Assembly (NCBI RefSeq): GCF_014892515.1
Contig: NZ_JADBGR010000107.1
Span: 124,001 to 188,000, forward strand
DNA length: 64,000 nt
Direction: 5' to 3'
Origin: Myceligenerans pegani
Lineage (GTDB): Bacteria > Actinomycetota > Actinomycetes > Actinomycetales > Cellulomonadaceae
The first letter of the stretch is position 1; every line of letters begins with the position of its first letter. The translations under genes were made by a program, and so were the position numbers. Below, in pieces: positions 8,299 to 16,419 of this stretch. The notes under the pieces were generated by a model, which was not told where the DNA came from, did not search any database, and was given only the letters and a program-made list of their open reading frames with translations.

Positions 8299-9022
8299 CG
8301 TCCCTCCCTACCACGGCGAGCCCGCCGAGGTCGCCGACGACGACGTGCGCGCCCCGCTCGCGCATCTCGTCGCCACGCCCGCCGGTCCGGTCCACGCCGA
8401 TCACCCGCCCGAAGCCCCCGCGCCGGCCGGCCTCGACGCCGGCGAGCGCGTCCTCGACGAGCGCGCACCGCCCGGGTCGCACCGCCAGCCGTCGCGCCGC
8501 CTCGAGGAACAGCGCGGGATCAGGCTTTCCGGCCAGGCCCAGGCGTGCGGCGTCGACGCCGTCGACCCGCACGTCGGCCAGGCCGTCCACGCCCGCCGCG
8601 CGGAGCACCGGACCGCAGTTGCGGCTCGCCGAGACCGCGGCGACGCCGGTCCCCCGGCGCCGCAGCTCGTGCAGGAACGCCACGGCGTCGGGGAAGGCGC
8701 GGACCCCGCGTGCGGCGACCTCGTCGAGGAAGTGGCGGGTCTTGCGGTCGAGCAGGGACGCCAGTTCCTCGTCGGGCAGCTCGAGGTCTCGCGACCTCAG
8801 GAAGCCGCGGGCGCCGTCGGCCCGCGACCTGCCGTCGACGTACGTCAGGTAGTCGGACCCGGCGTCGAACGGCGGCTGCCGGCCGCGCTCACGGAGCAGC
8901 GCGTCGAAGACACGCTTCCAGGCGGCGGCGTGGACGCGGGCGGTGTCGGTGATGACGCCGTCCGTGTCGAGGACGACGGCGTCGACGGCCTCGAGATCCA
9001 GCGTGGCGCGCGGTAGCGGCAC
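8273..9022 (-). CDS. Beta-phosphoglucomutase-like HAD hydrolase
   Basis: 249 residues. HAD motif I is DTDGVITDT, with nucleophile Asp19 and acid/base Asp21; the beta-PGM subfamily cap follows, then motif II (VSASRNC), the Lys of motif III (AGKPDP) and motif IV (ALVEDALAGVEAG). It should convert beta-glucose 1-phosphate to glucose 6-phosphate, the step after a GH65 phosphorylase, whose gene starts inside this one. The GTG start at 9022 has a GAAGGGAG ribosome site five bases upstream. The last 30 residues are a Gly/Asp-rich tail. Confidence 0.88.
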   Translation of the reverse strand: MPLPRATLDLEAVDAVVLDTDGVITDTARVHAAAWKRVFDALLRERGRQPPFDAGSDYLTYVDGRSRADGARGFLRSRDLELPDEELASLLDRKTRHFLDEVAARGVRAFPDAVAFLHELRRRGTGVAAVSASRNCGPVLRAAGVDGLADVRVDGVDAARLGLAGKPDPALFLEAARRLAVRPGRCALVEDALAGVEAGRRGGFGRVIGVDRTGGRGDEMRERGAHVVVGDLGGLAVVGRDDGARDPVV

Positions 9023-9261
9023 GTACGCTCCCTTCGCCGGACGGGTTCAGGAGACCGATCCGCTGGTCTGCCGCGGCACGGACCTGGCACCCAGGGTCCT
9101 GCCCCACTCCCAGGCGCGATCGAGCTCGCCCTCCGCCAGGGACCCATGATATCGACCACGCGGAAATCGCAGGTGCCACGCCCCCGCGAGACCATCGGCG
9201 CCAATCCGTCGCGCCAGGGTCTGCGTCGTCGGCACGCGCTGACAGCCATCGGTCCCGCCGC

Positions 9262-9858
9262 TCAGCGGACCGCCCGTAGGAAGTGCGTGACGAGTCGTTG
9301 CGCGGGCTCATGCGCACCGCTCCGGGACCGGACCACCCCATCCACGGCCTCCAGCAGCAGCCGTAGGTCATCGTGTCCGACGTCGCGCCGGACCTGCCCG
9401 GACTCCACGGCGGCGTCAAGCAGCGCATCGAGGCGCCGTTCGATCTCGGCTGAGTACCTGGCGGCGTGATCAGGGAACGCCTGGACGAACCCTTCGGTGC
9501 AGACGTAGCCGGCGGCCTGCAACGCGACGCACCGGCGCAACGCCCCGGCGAGGCCGGCAAGCGGGTCCACGCTCGCGGCCCCCGCGCGCAGCACGCCGAC
9601 GTACTGCGTGAACGTGACCCGGGCGAGCTCCTCGACCAGGCCCCGTTTGGTCGGGAAGTGCCGGTGGACGCTAGACGGGGCGAGGCCGGCACGCCGGGCG
9701 ACGGCGGTCACCGGCGTGTCGATGCCCCGGTCGCGGAAAGTGACCTGCCCGGACTCCAGGATGCGGCGTCGGTTGCGTTCCCGGTCCTTCCGGCCCGACG
9801 CCGGGTCCCCGTCCCTCCGGCCTGACATCTCAGGGAGCGCGATCTGCGACGAACTCAT
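9262..9858 (-). CDS. TetR-family transcriptional regulator
   Basis: 198 residues. The N-terminal HTH (RILESGQVTFRDRGIDTPVT through SSVHRHFPTKRGLVEELA, about 30-75) is typical of TetR proteins; the C-terminal half is a ligand/dimer domain without a recognisable signature. The ATG at 9858 follows GAGAGGGATCGTC, where the ribosome site overlaps a candidate operator. The gene is divergent from a quinone-oxidoreductase-like gene, its likely target. The effector is unknown. Confidence 0.88.
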   Translation of the reverse strand: MSSSQIALPEMSGRRDGDPASGRKDRERNRRRILESGQVTFRDRGIDTPVTAVARRAGLAPSSVHRHFPTKRGLVEELARVTFTQYVGVLRAGAASVDPLAGLAGALRRCVALQAAGYVCTEGFVQAFPDHAARYSAEIERRLDALLDAAVESGQVRRDVGHDDLRLLLEAVDGVVRSRSGAHEPAQRLVTHFLRAVR

Positions 9859-9859
9859 G

Positions 9860-9873
9860 ACGATCCCTCTCGT
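9860..9873. promoter_or_regulatory. Candidate TetR operator, copy 1 (over the tetR ribosome site)
   Basis: ACGATCCCTCTCGT directly abuts the tetR start codon, and an identical 14-mer occurs at 9951-9964. Its ends (ACGA/TCGT) are inverted, as expected for a dimeric repressor. Its position would allow autorepression. Inferred from repetition and placement only. Confidence 0.5.
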
Positions 9874-9950
9874 TTCGGCCGTCCGGTGCGATGGATCGCG
9901 CCGTCGGGGCGTTGACACCTCGTGCAAGCCGGCGCCCGTGGTAACGGAAC

Positions 9951-9964
9951 ACGATCCCTCTCGT
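9951..9964. promoter_or_regulatory. Candidate TetR operator, copy 2 (oxidoreductase promoter side)
   Basis: Second exact copy of ACGATCCCTCTCGT, here extended to the 18-bp inverted repeat ACACGA-N6-TCGTGT (9949-9966), 43 bp before the oxidoreductase start codon. Two identical copies in a 150-bp divergent intergenic region point to shared control by the adjacent TetR protein. Confidence 0.55.
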
Positions 9965-10008
9965 GTCTCTTCCAGCAACCCACGGACCATTTCCAGCAAG
10001 GAGCACCG

Positions 10009-10998
10009 ATGTCCCTGACTCATCCGCCTCGCAGCGGCCCCGCAACGATCCACGCGGTCAGGTTCCATGCCTTCGGCCCGCCCGACGTGCTCCAGGTCGA
10101 ACGCGTGCCCGCGCCGCGACCAGGCCGGGGCGAGGTGCTCGTGGCCGTGGCCGCGGCGAGCGTCGGCGGCGGCGAGACCAGCATCAGGGCAGGCCGGATG
10201 CGGTGGTTGCTCCCCGCCCGTCCGCCGATGGGGATCGGCGTCGACTTCGCCGGCGAGGTGCTCGAGGTGGGCGACGACGTGGACCGGGTCGTGCCGGGCG
10301 ACGCCGTCTGGGGCCTCATGCCGCACCTGCGGTTCGGCAGCTCCGCAGAGCAGGTGGTGGTCCCGGCGGTCAGGCTCGGCCTGGCGCCGGGGAGCCTGAC
10401 GCCGGTGCAAGCCGCCGCTCTGCCCGTCGTCGGCACCACCGTCCTGACCGCGCTGCGGGACAAGGCGGGGCTCGCCGCCGGCGAGCGGCTGCTCGTCAGG
10501 GGCGGGTCCGGCGGGGTCGGGAGCCTTGCCGTCCAGCTCGGTCGGCACCTCGGCGCGCACGTGACCGCGCTGGCGGGGGCGCGGAACCTGGACTGGCTCA
10601 CCGAGCTGGGCGCGGACGAGGCTTTCGACCACCGGGCCACGGACACGGACGATCTGGGACGGTTCGACGTGATCCTGGACGCGGTGGGCGTGCGCTGGGC
10701 GCCGTACCTCTGTCTGCTGCGCCCCGGCGGTCGGTTCCTGCCGCTCGCGGTTGACCCGGACCGCCCGATCCGTGCGGCTGTCGGGGTGGTCTGGCGCAAG
10801 GCCGTCGCGCCGTCCCGGGTGCTGCCGTTCAGCAATGATCCGACTCCGGAGGTTCTCGACGAACTCGCTGCGCTCGTGTCCGGTGGCGCGCTGCGACCGG
10901 TCGTCGACTCGGTGCTCCCCATGACGCAGGCGGTACAGGCGCATCGCCGCGTCGAGGTCGGAGGCCTGCGCGGCAAGGTGGTCCTGACGACTCGCTGA
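10009..10998 (+). CDS. Zinc-independent MDR-family NAD(P)H-dependent oxidoreductase (quinone reductase-like)
   Basis: 329 residues of the medium-chain dehydrogenase/reductase superfamily. The N-terminal GroES-like domain reads RFHAFGPPDVLQVERVPAPR; the Rossmann domain has GGSGGVGS (155-162) and ends in the typical HRRVEVGGLRGKVVL. Catalytic and structural zinc ligands are absent, which places it with quinone oxidoreductases and zeta-crystallins, using NADPH to reduce quinones or enones. The start is chosen because AAGGAG (9998-10003) lies six bases upstream; a longer open frame to 9922 has no such site. Regulation by the divergent TetR is likely. Confidence 0.88.
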   Translation: MSLTHPPRSGPATIHAVRFHAFGPPDVLQVERVPAPRPGRGEVLVAVAAASVGGGETSIRAGRMRWLLPARPPMGIGVDFAGEVLEVGDDVDRVVPGDAVWGLMPHLRFGSSAEQVVVPAVRLGLAPGSLTPVQAAALPVVGTTVLTALRDKAGLAAGERLLVRGGSGGVGSLAVQLGRHLGAHVTALAGARNLDWLTELGADEAFDHRATDTDDLGRFDVILDAVGVRWAPYLCLLRPGGRFLPLAVDPDRPIRAAVGVVWRKAVAPSRVLPFSNDPTPEVLDELAALVSGGALRPVVDSVLPMTQAVQAHRRVEVGGLRGKVVLTTR

Positions 10999-11129
10999 AG
11001 GTCCGTCGCGCCGCCCCCAGGGCAGCAGCCGCCCCAGGGCAGCATCAGGGTCTTACCCCGTGTCGCCCAGGGGCGGTTCCGGGGAGGTCCGGATTCTCCC
11101 GAGTTCGGCCGACCCGACAGGCTGGGGCC

Positions 11130-11957
11130 ATGACCACGACGAACCCCCGCTCGACGATGTCGCGAGAGCACGGAAGCCGGTCGCTCGTCGCGTTCTTCTC
11201 CCTCTCGTTCCTGATCGGGTGGGGTGCACTGGCGCTCCTGCTCGTGTTCGCCGACCAGCTCGAGCCGCACTTCGGCCCGCCCTCCGGCGGCCATCCGATC
11301 TTCGTTCTCGCCGTGTACTCGCCCGCGATCGCGGCGCTCGTCCTCGTCGCGCGGCGCGGCGGCCTCGCGGCCCTGGGCGGCTATCTGCGGCGGCTCACGC
11401 TCTGGCGCATGCCGGCCGCGTGGTGGCTTTTCCTGCTGCTCGGCATCCCCGCCCTGAAGTATCTGAGCGCCGCGTTCAACGGGACGGCGGGAGAGTTCCC
11501 GTTCTCGCCCTGGTACGGCGTCCTCGCGGCGCTGCTCCCGGTACTCCTGCTCGGCCCGGTCGAGGAGATCGGCTGGCGCGGCTACGCGCTGCCGCTGCTG
11601 CAGCGCCGGTTCACCCCGCTCGTGGCGAGCCTGATCCTCGGCGCACTCTGGGGGCTGTGGCACCTGCCCGCCTTTCTCCTCGGCGGGACCGTGCAGAGCC
11701 AGTGGTCGTTCGGCGCGTTCCTGATCGGCGCGCTGGCCCTCTCGGTCCTCATGACTCCGATGTTCAACGCCGCCCGCGGCAGCATCCTGATCCCGGCGCT
11801 GTTCCACTTCCAGCTCAACGGGCCGGCGTGGCCCGACGGGCAGCCCTGGGAGAACTACGTGTTCGCTGCGGCCGCCGTCGTCATGGTTCTCTGGAAGCGG
11901 GACGCGTTCCTGTCCCGGGACGGGGCGGTGACCGACCTCATGGCACCTGCCCGCTGA
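11130..11957 (+). CDS. CPBP-family intramembrane metalloprotease (CAAX protease-like)
   Basis: 275 residues with about seven or eight membrane segments. Motif 1 is EEIGWRGYALPLLQ (Glu155-Glu156, Arg160); motif 2 is WGLWHLPAF (His188); motif 3 is FHFQLN further on. These are the glutamate and histidine residues of the ABI/CPBP (Rce1-like) intramembrane proteases. Bacterial members process peptides or act in self-immunity, but the substrate here is unknown. It is a single gene, convergent with a MerR regulator. Confidence 0.88.
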   Translation: MTTTNPRSTMSREHGSRSLVAFFSLSFLIGWGALALLLVFADQLEPHFGPPSGGHPIFVLAVYSPAIAALVLVARRGGLAALGGYLRRLTLWRMPAAWWLFLLLGIPALKYLSAAFNGTAGEFPFSPWYGVLAALLPVLLLGPVEEIGWRGYALPLLQRRFTPLVASLILGALWGLWHLPAFLLGGTVQSQWSFGAFLIGALALSVLMTPMFNAARGSILIPALFHFQLNGPAWPDGQPWENYVFAAAAVVMVLWKRDAFLSRDGAVTDLMAPAR

Positions 11958-11973
11958 GGCCCTGCCGGCGCCG

Positions 11974-12456
11974 TCACCCGTCCGGGTGCCCGCCGTACAC
12001 GCGAAGCTTGTACTCGGTCGTCTCCAGCGCGAGGGTGAGCTCGCGAAGCTGCCTCGTGATGCGGTCGCGCTGGTCGAGCATGATGCGCCGGCGCTCCGGG
12101 ATCGTGTCCGGCCCCTGCTCGACCAGCGCGATGTAGCGCCTGAGGTCCCGCATGGTCATCCCCGACAACCGCATGCGGGTGAGGAACACCAGCCGGCGCA
12201 GGTCGGACGCCGCGTACTCGCGGTACCCCGAGGCGTCGCGCGCGGGCCGCACGAGTCCCTCCCGCTCGTAGTAGCGGAGCGTGTGCGGGGACAGGCCGAC
12301 CAGGCGGGCGGCCTCGGCAACACTCCGAGGCGCCGCCGAGGACTCGATCGCGGAGTCGTCGAGCAGCTCGTGCAGGACGTCGATCACCGAGTCCGGCGCG
12401 CCCTCCGCCGAGTCGAGCAGCCGGGAGGTCAGCTCGTCGGTCGCCATGCCCGCCAT
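11974..12456 (-). CDS. MerR-family transcriptional regulator
   Basis: 160 residues. After an unusual acidic/polar N-terminal extension of about 40 residues comes the MerR winged helix (SVAEAARLVGLSPHTLRYYE, then GYREYAASDLRRLVFL), followed by a coiled-coil dimer helix (MLDQRDRITRQLRELTLALE). There are no metal-binding cysteines, so an organic effector or redox signal relayed otherwise is likely. It follows an SDR gene by 22 bp in one operon, and the operon promoter has the 19-bp spacer typical of MerR targets. Confidence 0.9.
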   Translation of the reverse strand: MAGMATDELTSRLLDSAEGAPDSVIDVLHELLDDSAIESSAAPRSVAEAARLVGLSPHTLRYYEREGLVRPARDASGYREYAASDLRRLVFLTRMRLSGMTMRDLRRYIALVEQGPDTIPERRRIMLDQRDRITRQLRELTLALETTEYKLRVYGGHPDG

Positions 12457-12478
12457 CGTAGGTCGCCCGGCAGGCCGG

Positions 12479-13351
12479 TCAGAACGCCCGCACCGCGGGC
12501 GGCATCCCCGGGAAGTCGGCGGACTCGCTCACCGCCGCCCACGCGCCGACGTCGTCGAGCGCACGCCGGTAGGCCCGGGTGAGATTCCGGACGGCCTCGG
12601 CGCCGAGCGGCAGACGAAGCGGCGCGTCAGGGCGGTCGAGCATCTCGCGGATCACGGCCGCGGCACGCCCGGGATCGCCCTCCTGGACGCCGTCGGCCTC
12701 CGTCATGTTCGCGCGGACTGCGCCGGTCACGCCGTCGTACGCCGTGTTCCGTTCCGCCTGCCGCAGCACGTCCGAGGCGTTGAACGCGGTACGGAAGCGG
12801 CTGGGCTCTACGACCAGCACCCGGATCCCGAACGGTGCGACCTCCCCGGCGAGCGCCTCGGACCAGCCCTCCAGCGCGAACTTCCCGGCCGAGTAGCTCC
12901 CGACCGCCGGGAACGACATGCGCCCGCCCTGGCTGCTCATCTGCACGATCGCGCCCGACCCGCGCTCCCGCAGATGCGGCAGCACCGCCCGCACGTAGGC
13001 GGCCGGGCCGAACAGGTGCTGGTCGAGCATGTCCCGCAGCCCGGCGTCCGAGATCTCCTCGGCGGCCCCGACCTGCCCGGCGCCGGCATTGTTGACCAGC
13101 ACGTCCACCCGTCCGAACGCCGCGAGAGCCTGCTGGACGACGGCGACCGCCCCGTCGGTCTCCCGCACGTCGTGCCCGACGGCGAGCAGCCGGTCGCCGT
13201 ACCGATCCCGGAGCCCGTCGAACCGCTCGGCCCGGCGCGCCGTTCCCGCCACGCGCTCGCCCGCCGCCAGCGCGGCCTCGGCCAGAGCCAGGCCGAGCCC
13301 CGAACTCGCGCCGGTGATGATCCAGGTCCTGCCGTCATGAGTCGTCGCCAT
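12479..13351 (-). CDS. Short-chain dehydrogenase/reductase
   Basis: 290 residues, classical SDR: cofactor loop TGASSGLG (13-20), NNAG (87-90), catalytic Ser140, Tyr153 and Lys157 (YSAGK). The motif TARRAERFDGL after the second strand suggests an NADP(H) preference. Start at 13351 is chosen because the Rossmann fold begins eight residues in and a promoter ends almost at this codon. It is co-transcribed with the MerR regulator downstream. Substrate unknown; such SDR/MerR pairs often respond to aldehydes or ketones. Confidence 0.9.
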   Translation of the reverse strand: MATTHDGRTWIITGASSGLGLALAEAALAAGERVAGTARRAERFDGLRDRYGDRLLAVGHDVRETDGAVAVVQQALAAFGRVDVLVNNAGAGQVGAAEEISDAGLRDMLDQHLFGPAAYVRAVLPHLRERGSGAIVQMSSQGGRMSFPAVGSYSAGKFALEGWSEALAGEVAPFGIRVLVVEPSRFRTAFNASDVLRQAERNTAYDGVTGAVRANMTEADGVQEGDPGRAAAVIREMLDRPDAPLRLPLGAEAVRNLTRAYRRALDDVGAWAAVSESADFPGMPPAVRAF

Positions 13352-13358
13352 GGCCCGG

Positions 13359-13389
13359 ACGCTAGACATTCGAGCGCACTCGAACGCAA
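13359..13389 (-). promoter_or_regulatory. MerR-type promoter with inverted repeat in a 19-bp spacer
   Basis: On the minus strand, TTGCGT (13389-13384) and TAGCGT (13364-13359) make -35 and -10 elements separated by 19 bases. TTCGAG-CGCA-CTCGAA (13369-13384), a perfect inverted repeat, fills the spacer, as in MerR-activated promoters. The -10 ends seven bases before the SDR start codon, so the mRNA would be leaderless or nearly so. The MerR protein encoded in the same operon is the natural candidate to bind here. Confidence 0.65.
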
Positions 13390-13472
13390 GCCGGGACCGG
13401 CCACGCGTCCCCGGGCGACCGATCATGCGGCGTCGGACCGATCGCCCGACAACCGGCCGACCGCATCCCCGC

Positions 13473-14402
13473 CTACCCCAGCGCCGCCGCCTCCGTGTCT
13501 GGCAACGCGTCCGCCTCTCGGTAGGCGGGCAGGTCCCGCACCAGCTCCACCAGGTGCGGCGCCGGGGAGTCCGCCGCCGACGGCGCCGTGACCAGCGAGA
13601 CCACCCAGTCCGGCCCCGCATCGCCCCGCAGCGGCACCGTGGTCAGCGACGCCGCCTGCGGCTTCGCCGCCACGTGCCGGGGCACGACGGCGACCCCGAG
13701 CCCGCGGCTCACGAGATCGAGCAGCGTGTGCACGTCGTTCACCGCGAACCGCACCCGGCGATGCACCCGCCGCGCCCCGAACGCCGCGTCGTTGAGCCGC
13801 CGCACCCCCCAGGACGCGTGGAAGTCGATGAAGCTCTCCCGGGCGAGATCGCCGTGCTCGACCGACGTGCGCGCCCCGAGCGGATGCCCCGGGGGCAGGA
13901 TCGCCACGAGCGGCTCGTGCCCGATCCGCGTACCGGCCAGGGAGCCCAGGTGCTCGGTCCCGGCCACGAACGCGACGTCGATCCGGCGCTCGCGGATCCC
14001 GCCGAGCAGGTCCTCGGACCCGGCCTGGGTGAACTCGACCTCGACACGCGGGTGGCGCCGGTGGAACCGCTCCAGCGTCGTGGGCACGTCCACCAGGCCG
14101 AGGCACTGCTCGGCGCCCACCCGGAGCTGGCCCGACACCTCGCGGGAGAGGTGGACGACGGCGTCGCGCGCCGCGGCGGCCTGGCCGAGCATCGAGCGGG
14201 CGAACGGCAGGAGCGCCGATCCGGCCTCCGTGGGCTCCACCCTGCGGGTGGTCCGGTCGAACAGCTTGGTGCCCAGCTCGTCCTCGAGGCTCCGGATGGC
14301 GGCGGAGAGGCCGGACTGCGAGACGCCGGTGAGGTCGGCCGCGCGGGTGAACTGGCGTTCCTCGGCCAGTGCCACGAGGTATTCGAGCTGGCGCAGCTCC
14401 AT
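13473..14402 (-). CDS. LysR-family transcriptional regulator
   Basis: 309 residues: N-terminal HTH MELRQLEYLVALAEERQFTR followed by SQSGLSAAIRSLEDELG (about 28-44), then a two-lobed substrate-binding domain. The ribosome site AAGGAG precedes the ATG at 14402. It is divergent from two aldo/keto reductase genes, and LysR regulators usually control the neighbour they face. The co-inducer is not known. Confidence 0.92.
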   Translation of the reverse strand: MELRQLEYLVALAEERQFTRAADLTGVSQSGLSAAIRSLEDELGTKLFDRTTRRVEPTEAGSALLPFARSMLGQAAAARDAVVHLSREVSGQLRVGAEQCLGLVDVPTTLERFHRRHPRVEVEFTQAGSEDLLGGIRERRIDVAFVAGTEHLGSLAGTRIGHEPLVAILPPGHPLGARTSVEHGDLARESFIDFHASWGVRRLNDAAFGARRVHRRVRFAVNDVHTLLDLVSRGLGVAVVPRHVAAKPQAASLTTVPLRGDAGPDWVVSLVTAPSAADSPAPHLVELVRDLPAYREADALPDTEAAALG

Positions 14403-14433
14403 TGATCACTCCTTCTTCTGGGAGTCATGAGTT

Positions 14434-14449
14434 GAAGTTGTTGGACTTC
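14434..14449. promoter_or_regulatory. Candidate LysR box
   Basis: GAAGT-TGTTGG-ACTTC is a short inverted repeat in the 127-bp region between lysR and the aldo/keto reductase gene, about 32 bp upstream of the lysR start. LysR boxes are imperfect palindromes of this size, so this is a reasonable candidate. Confidence 0.4.
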
Positions 14450-14529
14450 TAGGTTACCGCTCTCTAGTGTCGACCCCGGGCGGTCGCGGACCGCCCATCA
14501 CCCTCACACGACGAAGGAGACGTACCACG

Positions 14530-15414
14530 ATGCAGACCCGCAGCATCGGCGGCCGGCAGGTGAGCGCGATCGGTCTCGGCGGCATGCCGATGTCGATCGA
14601 GGGCCGCCCGGACACCGCCCGGTCGATCACCACCATCCATGCCGCGCTCGACGCCGGCGTCACCCTCATCGACACGGCCGACGCCTACCACGTCGGCGCG
14701 GACGAGGTGGGCCACAACGAGGAGCTGATCGCCACGGCGCTGCGCTCGGCCGGATCCGCGGCCGACGACGTACTCGTGGCCACCAAGGGCGGCCACCTGC
14801 GCCCCGGTGACGGCTCCTGGACACGCAACGGCGACCCCGCCTACCTCAAGGAGGCCGCCAAGGCCTCGGCCCGCCGGCTCGGGGTCGACGCCATCGGCCT
14901 GTACCAGTTCCACCGCCCGGACCCCGCCGTCCCGTACGCCGACTCGGTCGGCGCGCTCGCGGACCTGCTCGACGAGGGCGTCATCCGGATGGCGGGCATC
15001 TCGAACGCGAACCCGGACCAGATCCGCGAGGCGAACGAGGTCCTCGGGGGCCGGCTGGTCTCGGTGCAGAACCAGTTCTCGCCGCGCTTCCGCTCCTCGC
15101 TGCCCGAGCTGGAGCTGTGCGCCGAGCTGGGCATCGCCTTCCTGCCCTGGAGCCCGCTCGGCGGGATCGCCCGGGCGCGCTCCGGCGAGCTGGGGCAGGA
15201 GTTCGAGCCCTTCCTCGACGTCGCCCGGGACCACGAGGTGAGCCCGTTCCAGGTGACCCTGGCCTGGGAGCTGGCCCTCGCGCCGGTCGTGATCCCGATC
15301 CCGGGCGCCTCACGGCCGGAGTCGATCACGGACTCCGTGCGGGCCACGGACCTCGTCCTGACCGACGACGAGGTCGCACGCCTCGGCGCGGCGGGCGCGG
15401 AGGTGACCCCGTGA
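14530..15414 (+). CDS. Aldo/keto reductase (first of pair)
   Basis: 294 residues, (beta/alpha)8 AKR fold. The catalytic tetrad is visible as Asp48 and Tyr53 (LIDTADAYH), Lys86 (VATKGG) and His128 (LYQFHRPD). The C-terminal NADPH site reads IPIPGASRPESITDS. Start at 14530 follows GAAGGAGA by nine bases. It overlaps the second AKR gene by four bases (GTGA), so the two form an operon divergent from lysR. It reduces an aldehyde or ketone with NADPH; substrate unknown. Confidence 0.92.
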   Translation: MQTRSIGGRQVSAIGLGGMPMSIEGRPDTARSITTIHAALDAGVTLIDTADAYHVGADEVGHNEELIATALRSAGSAADDVLVATKGGHLRPGDGSWTRNGDPAYLKEAAKASARRLGVDAIGLYQFHRPDPAVPYADSVGALADLLDEGVIRMAGISNANPDQIREANEVLGGRLVSVQNQFSPRFRSSLPELELCAELGIAFLPWSPLGGIARARSGELGQEFEPFLDVARDHEVSPFQVTLAWELALAPVVIPIPGASRPESITDSVRATDLVLTDDEVARLGAAGAEVTP

Positions 15415-16343
15415 AGACCTTCACCCTGCCCGGGACGGACATCGTCGCGCCGAACGTCGTGCTCGGCCTGATGCGGATCCAGGAGAAGACCGACGAGGAG
15501 ATCCGCACCCTCGTGAAGACCGCCGTCGACGCCGGAATCACTTTCGTCGACCACGCCGACGTCTACGGCTCCGAGGCGCACGGCTGCGAGCGCCGCTTCG
15601 CGGAGGCGATGCGGCTGACGCCGTCCGAGCGCGAGCGGCTGGTGATCCAGACCAAGTGCGGCATCGTGCGGGACGGGCCGTACTTCGACTTCTCCTACGA
15701 GCACATCGTGGAGTCGGTCGAGGGCTCGCTCACGGCGCTCGGCACGGACCACCTCGACGTCCTGCTGCTGCACCGGCCGGACGCGCTGATGGAGCCGGAG
15801 GAGGTGGCGCGCGCGTTCGACGACCTCGCGGCCGCCGGCAAGGTGCGCGCGTTCGGGGTCTCCAACCACACGCCCGGGCAGATCGAGCTGCTGCGGCGGC
15901 ACGTGACTCAGCCCGTCGTGGCCAACCAGGTGCAGCTGTCGATCACGCACGCGGCGCTCGTGGCGCAGGGCGTGGCGGCGAACATGGCCGGCCTGGAGCA
16001 GTCGACCAGCCGGGACGTCGGCCTGCTGGACTACTGCCGGCTGCACGACATCACGGTCCAGGCGTGGTCGCCGTTCCAGGCCGGGTTCTTCACGGGCACG
16101 TTCCTGGGGTCGCCGGAGTTCCCGGAGCTCAACGCCGTGATCGACCGGCTCGCGGCGAGGTACGACGTCCCGGCGATCGCGATCGCGACGGCGTGGATCA
16201 CGCGCCACCCGGCCACGATGCAGGTGGTGCTCGGCACGACGACGCCGGAGCGGGTCGCGGGCGCCGCGCAGGGTTCGGAGGTGCCGCTGACGCGCGCCGA
16301 GTGGTACGAGCTCTTCCGCGCCGCGGGCCACCACGTGCCGTGA
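15411..16343 (+). CDS. Aldo/keto reductase (second of pair, YdhF-like)
   Basis: 310 residues starting with GTG inside the previous stop codon. Tetrad residues are Asp47 and Tyr52 (FVDHADVYG), Lys82 (QTKCG) and His121 (LLLHRPD). The long insert after strand six (LSITHAALVAQGVAANMAGL) and the late VVLGTTTPERV match the YdhF branch. It is only distantly similar to the first AKR, so the pair is not a recent duplication. Probably cytoplasmic and NADPH-dependent. Confidence 0.92.
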   Translation: MKTFTLPGTDIVAPNVVLGLMRIQEKTDEEIRTLVKTAVDAGITFVDHADVYGSEAHGCERRFAEAMRLTPSERERLVIQTKCGIVRDGPYFDFSYEHIVESVEGSLTALGTDHLDVLLLHRPDALMEPEEVARAFDDLAAAGKVRAFGVSNHTPGQIELLRRHVTQPVVANQVQLSITHAALVAQGVAANMAGLEQSTSRDVGLLDYCRLHDITVQAWSPFQAGFFTGTFLGSPEFPELNAVIDRLAARYDVPAIAIATAWITRHPATMQVVLGTTTPERVAGAAQGSEVPLTRAEWYELFRAAGHHVP

Positions 16344-16419
16344 CGGCGGCGGGTCGCCTCAATCCTGGTTCACGCCCGTACCCGCCAGCACGACCACGCC
16401 GCCCGGATCGAACCAGGCC

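Noticed and set aside
9047-9235. Possible 62-codon gene between the HAD and tetR genes
   Set aside because: No ribosome site, no recognisable features and an amino-acid composition like that of shadow frames.
9912-9917. TTGACA as -35 for the oxidoreductase
   Set aside because: No acceptable -10 at 16 to 19 bases (CCCGTG and neighbours), so not called as a promoter.
16364-16417. 8-bp inverted repeat CCTGGTTC/GAACCAGG between convergent genes
   Set aside because: The 38-base loop makes a hairpin terminator unlikely and the arms are short.
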